This document shows, piece after piece, positions 62,001-64,000 of a stretch of 64,000 nucleotides of DNA (position 1 is its first letter; every line of letters starts with the position of its first letter). This DNA is from Helopsaltes ochotensis. Lineage: Eukaryota; Chordata; Aves; Passeriformes; Locustellidae. The stretch lies in assembly GCA_013400155.1 (NCBI GenBank), contig VXBM01000001.1:4314382-4378381 (forward strand), read 5' to 3'. A model generated the notes under the pieces. It did no database searches. It was not told where the DNA came from and saw only the letters and a list, made by a program, of their open reading frames with translations. Position numbers and translations under genes: made by a program.

Positions 62001-63947
62001 GGGCAAGGGTGGGAGCTGGCAAAGTCAGTGCTGTACTTAGAGGAGAAGAAAGAAACACAGGGGAAGCAATTGTATCATTGGGGAAAAAACCCCATCAACC
62101 AGGTAGGCAGAGACACAGGGAGGTAACCTAACAAAAGCAGACTTCTTCAATAGCTACTGACTGGAAGTGAGCTCATTGGCACGGCACAAACGCCAAAACA
62201 GGTGAGAAGCACTGAATGAGAAAATGAAATAGAACGAGCACATCCAATCTGAGACAGAAGCCTTTGTTAGAGCAAAAGTAAAGCTAATGGTCCCACTGTC
62301 AAATGGAAAAGATCAATTTAAACTTTACGTCATATCCAACTTCAACAATTAAAATTCAGTCCAATTTCTAACCCCATCTTTTTCATTTTTTCCGCGCTCA
62401 GATTCATATGGAAATACATTCTTAAAAATTAATCCTTATTTGTATATGTACATAAATACTGAAAAACCCCATAAAAATCATGGGAGTTTTAGCTAAATTA
62501 CAGCGTATCTAACAAGGTGCAACAAATACTTAACTGTATTTACTAGCAATTTGAATTTTATTTAATGTTCTAATGCCAGCCACATGAAACATATCCAGTA
62601 GAAATGTCAATTTTGTTGAGCTTGGTTTTTTAACTTTGACTTTAACCCTTATTTCAGAGGTTTATGATCAGAATAGATGTGAGACTATATGCCTTGCCAT
62701 TTCAGACAGATGAATAATGGCTAAAGACACATGAAGTCTATGGTACAGCGAATTTCAAGATAACAGTGGAAAACACAGATTAGAAGATGATAAAGAAGCC
62801 AGTTTGGTTGGGTTGTGAAAAAAACCTATACCCAGAAAGATGGTAAAAGAGGCACAACACTTTTGGCCATGAAAAAATATTTTTATAAATGGAGAGCAGA
62901 GTAAATGAGGCAGTCATGACATCAAAAAACATGTATATAAGCATTAGCATAGGAAGCTATACACAACTAAATTTCTTCTTTGTGTTCTTATTTCTTAGTG
63001 TTTGGGAACCATGTCTTGTTCAGTACTTCCTAGGTTTATGGCTTACGACTATCTTTAGTCTTATAAGTCAGGCAAGAATGCATATCAGCAAGAACGTGTA
63101 CCTATTTTTAAACTTAACCAATGAAAGATAAAGACAAAGGAGGGTGCAGGTTGATCAGGAATTCAGTGAAATGCTGCCACACCTTTTACTACACTATCAG
63201 CCAAGTATTAGAAATGGTTTCATCTTTAACACAACACCTGGTAGAAAAAACACAATTTAACAGCACAAATAATCAAAACTTTCCCAGTACTCAACAATAC
63301 CTAATATCTTTTGGCTCCCCGTAACAATTTGAAATCCAAATTAAGATAAATTTGTTTAAGGGAAACCTAAAATAACTGTAGAAAGTAATCTTGATACAGT
63401 GGTTGGTTTAGGACCGGTGTATCCTAGCTGATAACCCACACATAAATGAAGTAAAACCTTTGAAAAAGATGTTAGACACAAAAACTGGACTTTAGTTGCA
63501 TGAAACATTTTTTGAAGTGACAGCAGCAAGAGATCTTGCTCTACAATCTGCTGATACAAAGTCCCATTTTTCAGATATGCCAGTCAGATAATACTATGAT
63601 TGTACAGTTAAAATAAATGGATACACATTTCACCTTATCTTCCTAGTGCAGAAGTTTATCTTCAGATGGGAAAACAGAAATTTCACATAAATGGAAACTC
63701 ATTTATTAGCAAAAAGTTTATAGAAATACTGAAAAGCTGATTTTTGTTTAAACACCAAGCAAGCATGGACATATGAATATTCCTAACCTGTAAAATGATT
63801 CCTCCACATTATATCAGCGAAACTCATTGGTGGGCCACTGGGAGGGTAGTGTTTACCTTTCAGAGGCTCATGATCAGTCCTTATCATATCCATTAAGGAA
63901 TTTTCCAAAGAGTGCAAGTTAAAAGTGTCATAGGGCCTATTCCGGTC
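17540..63947 (-). CDS. CPEB3: CPEB3, cytoplasmic polyadenylation element-binding protein 3, 3' half (9 exons, partial)
   Basis: Sequence-specific mRNA-binding protein that controls translation and poly(A) tail length, known chiefly from neurons (family knowledge). Coding order on the minus strand is 63947-63788, 52849-52793, 43396-43373, 38710-38543, 36756-36667, 24182-24064, 22770-22656, 20849-20668 and 17767-17540. Every junction has AG/GT signals and matching phase; the sum is 1,143 nt, 380 codons plus TGA. Numbering from the first codon seen: alternatively spliced linker 1-123, RRM1 about 124-200 (RNP2 VFVGGL 125-130, RNP1 KGYAFLLF 166-173), RRM2 about 231-300 (RNP2 IFVGGV 233-238, RNP1 KGAGRVAF 273-280), ZZ zinc-binding domain 318-361. 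Family length is about 700 residues, so the Q/P-rich N-terminal half is off the right edge. CPEB3 was chosen over CPEB2 and CPEB4 from remembered paralogue differences (DDSHGDQ, SSPTRCQNG, tail RHVPFRWS); no alignment was run. Confidence 0.92.
17768..20667 (-). other. CPEB3: CPEB3 intron (2.9 kb) before the ZZ exon
   Basis: A GTAAGT donor and a GGTGCAG acceptor bound AT-rich sequence. I see no exon-like frame, large repeat or RNA gene in it. Confidence 0.85.
20668..20849 (-). CDS. CPEB3: CPEB3 RRM2 main exon (182 nt)
   Basis: The acceptor is CTTCTTGCAG|TTGAATTGG and the donor is CGG|GTAAGT. It encodes VELAMIMDRLYGGVCYAGID, TDPELKYP, the RNP1 KGAGRVAF (273-280), and SNQQSYIAAISARFVQLQH, ending NDIDKR (305), phase 0. 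NDIDKR, rather than G[ED]IDKR, is the CPEB3 form I remember. RRM2 of this subfamily contributes little direct RNA contact and mainly packs against RRM1 (family knowledge). Confidence 0.96.
20850..22655 (-). other. CPEB3: CPEB3 intron (1.8 kb) splitting RRM2, carries tandem array
   Basis: The donor is GTGAGT and the acceptor is CTTCTTGCAG. Nearly half of it is the degenerate tandem array at 21.49-22.34 kb; the remainder is unremarkable AT-rich sequence. Confidence 0.85.
21490..22340. repeat. Degenerate tandem array, about 6 units of 130-170 bp
   Basis: Diverged copies share ordered motifs: GAGGGCTGCCAAGAGACCTGG, then a GCTAGGAGAAAT-like block, TCTTTCTTCC, AGCTGAGAGGCC, TTGTCTATGGCTCT and a purine-rich GAAGAAAAAGAGCTGAGG tail. 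Unit starts fall near 21491, 21641, 21801, 21951, 22121 and 22260. Copies at 21951 and 22121 are most alike; the outer ones have decayed more. The sequence is not simple-sequence DNA and does not resemble a transposon terminus I know. It looks like an old minisatellite or satellite-type expansion private to this intron. Confidence 0.75.
22656..22770 (-). CDS. CPEB3: CPEB3 inter-RRM linker and start of RRM2 (115 nt)
   Basis: The acceptor is CTTCAATACAG|GTGCAA and the donor is GCTG|GTGAGT. It encodes VQIRPWNLSDSDFVMDGSQP (207-226), the short linker that orients the two RRMs, and then LDPRKTIFVGGVPRPLRA with RNP2 IFVGGV at 233-238. It leaves one base for the Val that starts the next exon. The upstream edge lies about 0.3 kb from the end of a degenerate tandem array in the downstream intron. 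Confidence 0.96.
22771..24063 (-). other. CPEB3: CPEB3 intron (1.3 kb) between RRM1 and RRM2 exons
   Basis: The donor is GTAAGC and the acceptor is TTCAATACAG. AT-rich; I see nothing else in it. Confidence 0.85.
24064..24182 (-). CDS. CPEB3: CPEB3 RRM1 C-terminal exon (119 nt)
   Basis: The acceptor is CTTTCCAAG|GTTAC and the donor is CCA|GTAAGC. The exon completes RNP1 as KGYAFLLF (166-173) with its two aromatic positions Y168 and F170, followed by QEESSVQALIDACLEEDGKL and YLCVSSPTIKDKP (to 206). It ends in phase 0. CLEEDGK, with Leu rather than Ile, is the form I remember for CPEB3. The Pro codon CCA joins directly to VQIRPW of the next exon. Confidence 0.96.
26840..26881. repeat. Two tandem copies of a 21-bp unit
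   Basis: AATTAGTTATTCAACGTTTTA (26840-26860) is followed directly by a copy with two differences (26861-26881). AT-rich slippage duplication. Confidence 0.8.
31949..32027. repeat. 79-nt A-rich tract
   Basis: A homopolymer-like A run broken only by two T (31973, 31977), ending GAGGG and followed by a T run. In the CPEB3 sense it is a long U-tract. I see no transposon body attached on either side, so calling it a retroposon tail is unsupported. Its length is likely polymorphic or imprecisely assembled. Confidence 0.95.
34716..34753. repeat. A run with (CAAA)n array
   Basis: A12, then CCC, then four to five AAAC/CAAA copies, then an A run and CCCC. Simple repeat without a neighbouring element that I recognise. 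Confidence 0.85.
36110..36390. other. GC- and CpG-rich intronic island
   Basis: About 280 bp with GC well above the flanks and many CpGs (for example CCCCGGGGCCG and GGCCCGCGGGGCCC), only about 280 bp from the RRM1 middle exon. Open frames occur on both strands in several phases, which is expected from high GC and matches no protein I know. It could be an intragenic CpG island, or a fragment of a GC-rich retroelement or LTR. I cannot tell which. Confidence 0.6.
36667..36756 (-). CDS. CPEB3: CPEB3 RRM1 middle exon (90 nt)
   Basis: The acceptor is TTTTTTTGTAG|ATGAG and the donor is AAAG|GTAAGT, phase 1-1. It encodes EITASFRRFGPLVVDWPHKA and then ESKSYFPPK (residues 138-166), covering alpha 1 and beta 2 of RRM1 and the CPEB-specific basic insertion before RNP1. 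The phase-1 end supplies the first base of the Gly in KGYAF. I see no deviation from the CPEB2/3/4 consensus as remembered. Confidence 0.96.
36757..38542 (-). other. CPEB3: CPEB3 intron (1.8 kb) inside RRM1
   Basis: The donor is GTACTG and the acceptor is TTTTTTTGTAG. Unique-looking sequence with a mildly GC-richer part near 37.05-37.2 kb. No gene or repeat is supported. Confidence 0.85.
38543..38710 (-). CDS. CPEB3: CPEB3 exon: linker end and start of RRM1 (168 nt)
   Basis: The acceptor is TCTGTTGCAG|GTCG and the donor is AAG|GTACTG. The exon reads RSSLFPFEDGFLDDSHGD, then a Ser-rich stretch ending SSPTRCQNGERVERYSR, and then opens RRM1 with KVFVGGLPPDIDE (residues 124-136). VFVGGL is RNP2, the first beta strand of the RRM. 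The exon ends on the first base of Asp in DEDEI. The first 27 nt can be skipped through an internal acceptor, giving ALN-NGFLDD, close to the human isoform I remember as NNAFLDD. DDSHGDQ..SSGLSS is the main evidence for CPEB3 rather than CPEB4. Confidence 0.95.
38684..38710 (-). other. CPEB3: 27-nt alternative 3' splice segment (coding polypyrimidine tract)
   Basis: The first 27 nt of the RRM1-opening exon encode RSSLFPFED and, as DNA, form a pyrimidine-rich tract (CTCTTTCCTTTT) followed by GAAG. This is a usable acceptor that would start the exon at 38683 (ATGGCTTCC). The shift is exactly nine codons and keeps the frame (A|AT gives Asn). The remembered canonical human CPEB3 protein lacks these residues. 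Use in this species is inferred. Confidence 0.75.
38711..43372 (-). other. CPEB3: CPEB3 intron (4.7 kb) downstream of the microexon
   Basis: The donor is GTAAAAG after the microexon and the acceptor is TGTTGCAG. AT-rich, with one short (AC)n run near 41.74 kb and nothing else that I can name. Confidence 0.85.
41740..41754. repeat. Short (AC)n microsatellite
   Basis: About 7.5 perfect AC copies. Below the length usually polymorphic. Confidence 0.9.
43373..43396 (-). CDS. CPEB3: CPEB3 24-nt microexon (TRSYGRRRG)
   Basis: A 24-nt exon bounded by ACATGCAG and GTAAAAG, phase 1-1. With its neighbours it reads ALN-TRSYGRRRG-RSSLF (residues 73-81); skipping it gives ALN-SRSSLF. It is too short for any ORF scan and was found from phase and the basic RRRG motif. 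CPEB2, 3 and 4 carry a neuronal 8-residue cassette here, and the CPEB4 one has been linked to autism (literature from memory). The insert adds a run of arginines before RSS, which could create a basophilic kinase site. The acceptor has a weak pyrimidine tract with UGC next to the splice site, as in SRRM4-dependent microexons (inference). Confidence 0.87.
46545..46592. repeat. Two tandem copies of a 24-bp unit
   Basis: ATTAGCAGCCCTAGGAAAC (start of the first unit) is repeated with a few changes starting at 46569. A local duplication. Confidence 0.75.
47255..47479 (+). pseudogene. Serine-rich plus-strand frame, possible exon or retrocopy remnant
   Basis: A frame antisense to CPEB3, opening after TTTTTCTGCAACAG, a fair splice acceptor. 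It begins RDHPEELDKDGPSKDGHSST, continues with SSSKSGSSGSQLPLIDGLD, and ends at a TAA at 47477-47479. The serines use varied codons (TCA, TCT, AGC, AGT, TCC), unlike simple-repeat DNA, and the acidic/Ser-Gly composition looks protein-like. I do not recognise the family. No good donor follows, and no flanking exons were found. It could be a decayed retrocopy fragment, an unannotated exon, or chance. Confidence 0.2.
47910..47931. repeat. (CAAA)n microsatellite
   Basis: Five perfect AAAC copies on the plus strand. Confidence 0.9.
52793..52849 (-). CDS. CPEB3: CPEB3 linker exon, HHPGTDN motif (57 nt)
   Basis: The acceptor is ACATTGCAG|GGCG and the donor is A|GTAAGT. The exon is in phase 1-1 and encodes GRMGINFHHPGTDNIMALN across its junctions (residues 54-72). 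HHPGTDN with an L-N ending is shared by the CPEB2/3/4 subfamily, as I remember it. The final base A is completed by CC of the microexon (Thr), by GT of the full next exon (Ser), or by AT of its shortened form (Asn). All choices keep the frame, so this exon is the hub of the splice options. Confidence 0.92.
52850..63787 (-). other. CPEB3: CPEB3 intron (10.9 kb)
   Basis: The donor is GTTAGG (or GTAAAC with the proximal site) and the acceptor is ACATTGCAG. Mostly AT-rich unique sequence, with an A run near 54.49 kb and a perfect hairpin at 55.17 kb. Purine-rich, slightly GC-higher sequence at about 59.9-62.3 kb has no gene I can support. Confidence 0.85.
55169..55194. repeat. Perfect 11-bp hairpin with tetraloop
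   Basis: TTCAAAGACCT, loop ATTT, then AGGTCTTTGAA. A perfect stem within the CPEB3 primary transcript. Confidence 0.85.
63788..63856 (-). other. CPEB3: 69-nt alternatively spliced exon tail (alternative 5' splice site)
   Basis: This is the segment between the proximal donor (exon end 63857, G|GTAAAC) and the distal donor (exon end 63788, G|GTTAGG). It is 69 nt, begins and ends in the same phase, and encodes 23 residues starting KHYPPSGPPMSF. I recall that rodent CPEB3 splice forms differ by a 23-residue block in this linker, and that CPEB2 reads LKG followed directly by the next exon, which matches use of the proximal donor. Use in this species is inferred. Confidence 0.75.
63788..63947 (-). 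CDS. CPEB3: CPEB3 linker exon with internal alternative donor (160 nt)
   Basis: The acceptor is TTTTTTCTTCTAG before GACCGG, phase 0. The protein begins DRNRPYDTFNLHSLENSLMD and ends WRNHFT, with the first base of a Gly codon. The distal donor is CAG|GTTAGG at 63787, a rather weak match. It joins in phase to the next exon, giving HFTGRMG. Inside the exon, AAAG|GTAAAC provides a second donor after 63857. Using it removes exactly 69 nt (23 codons) and still reads LKGRMG. Residues 1-53 precede the RRMs and hold no known fold that I can recognise. Compared with human CPEB3 as I remember it, N replaces S in DRNRPY and T replaces A in HFTG. Confidence 0.93.
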
Positions 63948-64000
63948 CTAGAAGAAAAAATAAAAAAAAGAAGAAAAGACAAGTGTTATTGAAAAACTTA
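63948..64000 (-). other. CPEB3: 3' end of the next upstream CPEB3 intron
   Basis: The final 53 bases, read in the CPEB3 sense, end with a strong pyrimidine tract (TTTTTTATTTTTTCTTCTAG). The preceding exon, expected to end LLPFQ or similar, lies outside the window. Confidence 0.85.

Noticed and set aside
63948..64000. Mammalian CPEB3 HDV-like self-cleaving ribozyme
   Set aside because: It lies in an intron upstream of the exon at 63788-63947; only 53 bases of that intron are present and they are an ordinary acceptor region. It has been described only in mammals.

Overview
The window is vertebrate nuclear DNA. About 46 kb of it is the 3' half of one gene on the minus strand, the RNA-binding translational regulator CPEB3. 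Nine coding exons can be placed to the base from their splice signals, intact codon phase and protein sequence. Joined, they give 1,143 nt: 380 codons plus a stop, with no frameshift or stop. They encode the alternatively spliced linker, RRM1, RRM2 and the C-terminal ZZ-type zinc-binding domain. The Q-rich N-terminal half and the promoter lie beyond the right edge. The tail reading RHVPFRWS and the stretch DDSHGDQ..SSGLSSPTRCQNG fit CPEB3 as I remember it, and do not fit CPEB2 or CPEB4. Compact introns (1.3-12.5 kb), low GC, CpG-depleted flanks and no visible Alu, L1 or B1/B2 sequence suggest a sauropsid, probably a bird. That is inference.

Layout, left to right. Positions 1 to about 11.8 kb hold no gene I can support and look intergenic; in human the neighbour on this side is BTAF1, facing tail-to-tail, but I see no BTAF1 exon. 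About 11.8-17.54 kb is the probable long, AT-rich 3' UTR of CPEB3 (read right to left), with several AATAAA hexamers, a genomic A-tract, a pyrimidine tract and a CpG-richer pocket. From 17.54 to 63.95 kb lie the exons: 17540-17767 (ZZ, stop), 20668-20849 and 22656-22770 (RRM2), 24064-24182, 36667-36756 and 38543-38710 (RRM1), 43373-43396 (24-nt microexon), 52793-52849, and 63788-63947. The last 53 bases are the end of the next intron upstream.

The most interesting biology is the linker just before RRM1. Three independent in-frame splice choices are readable: a 69-nt alternative 5' splice site, the 24-nt microexon, and a 27-nt alternative 3' splice site whose polypyrimidine tract is itself coding sequence. 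Together they could give up to eight linker variants without changing the RNA-binding domains.

Outside the gene model, the clearest unexplained structure is a degenerate tandem array of about six units of 130-170 bp at 21.49-22.34 kb, in the intron that splits RRM2. Others are a GC- and CpG-rich island at 36.1-36.4 kb, a 79-nt A-rich tract near 32 kb, a coding-like serine-rich reading frame antisense to the gene at 47.3 kb, two perfect hairpins and one G-quadruplex motif. I found no prokaryotic features, CRISPR, tRNA or rRNA, and no complete mobile element.
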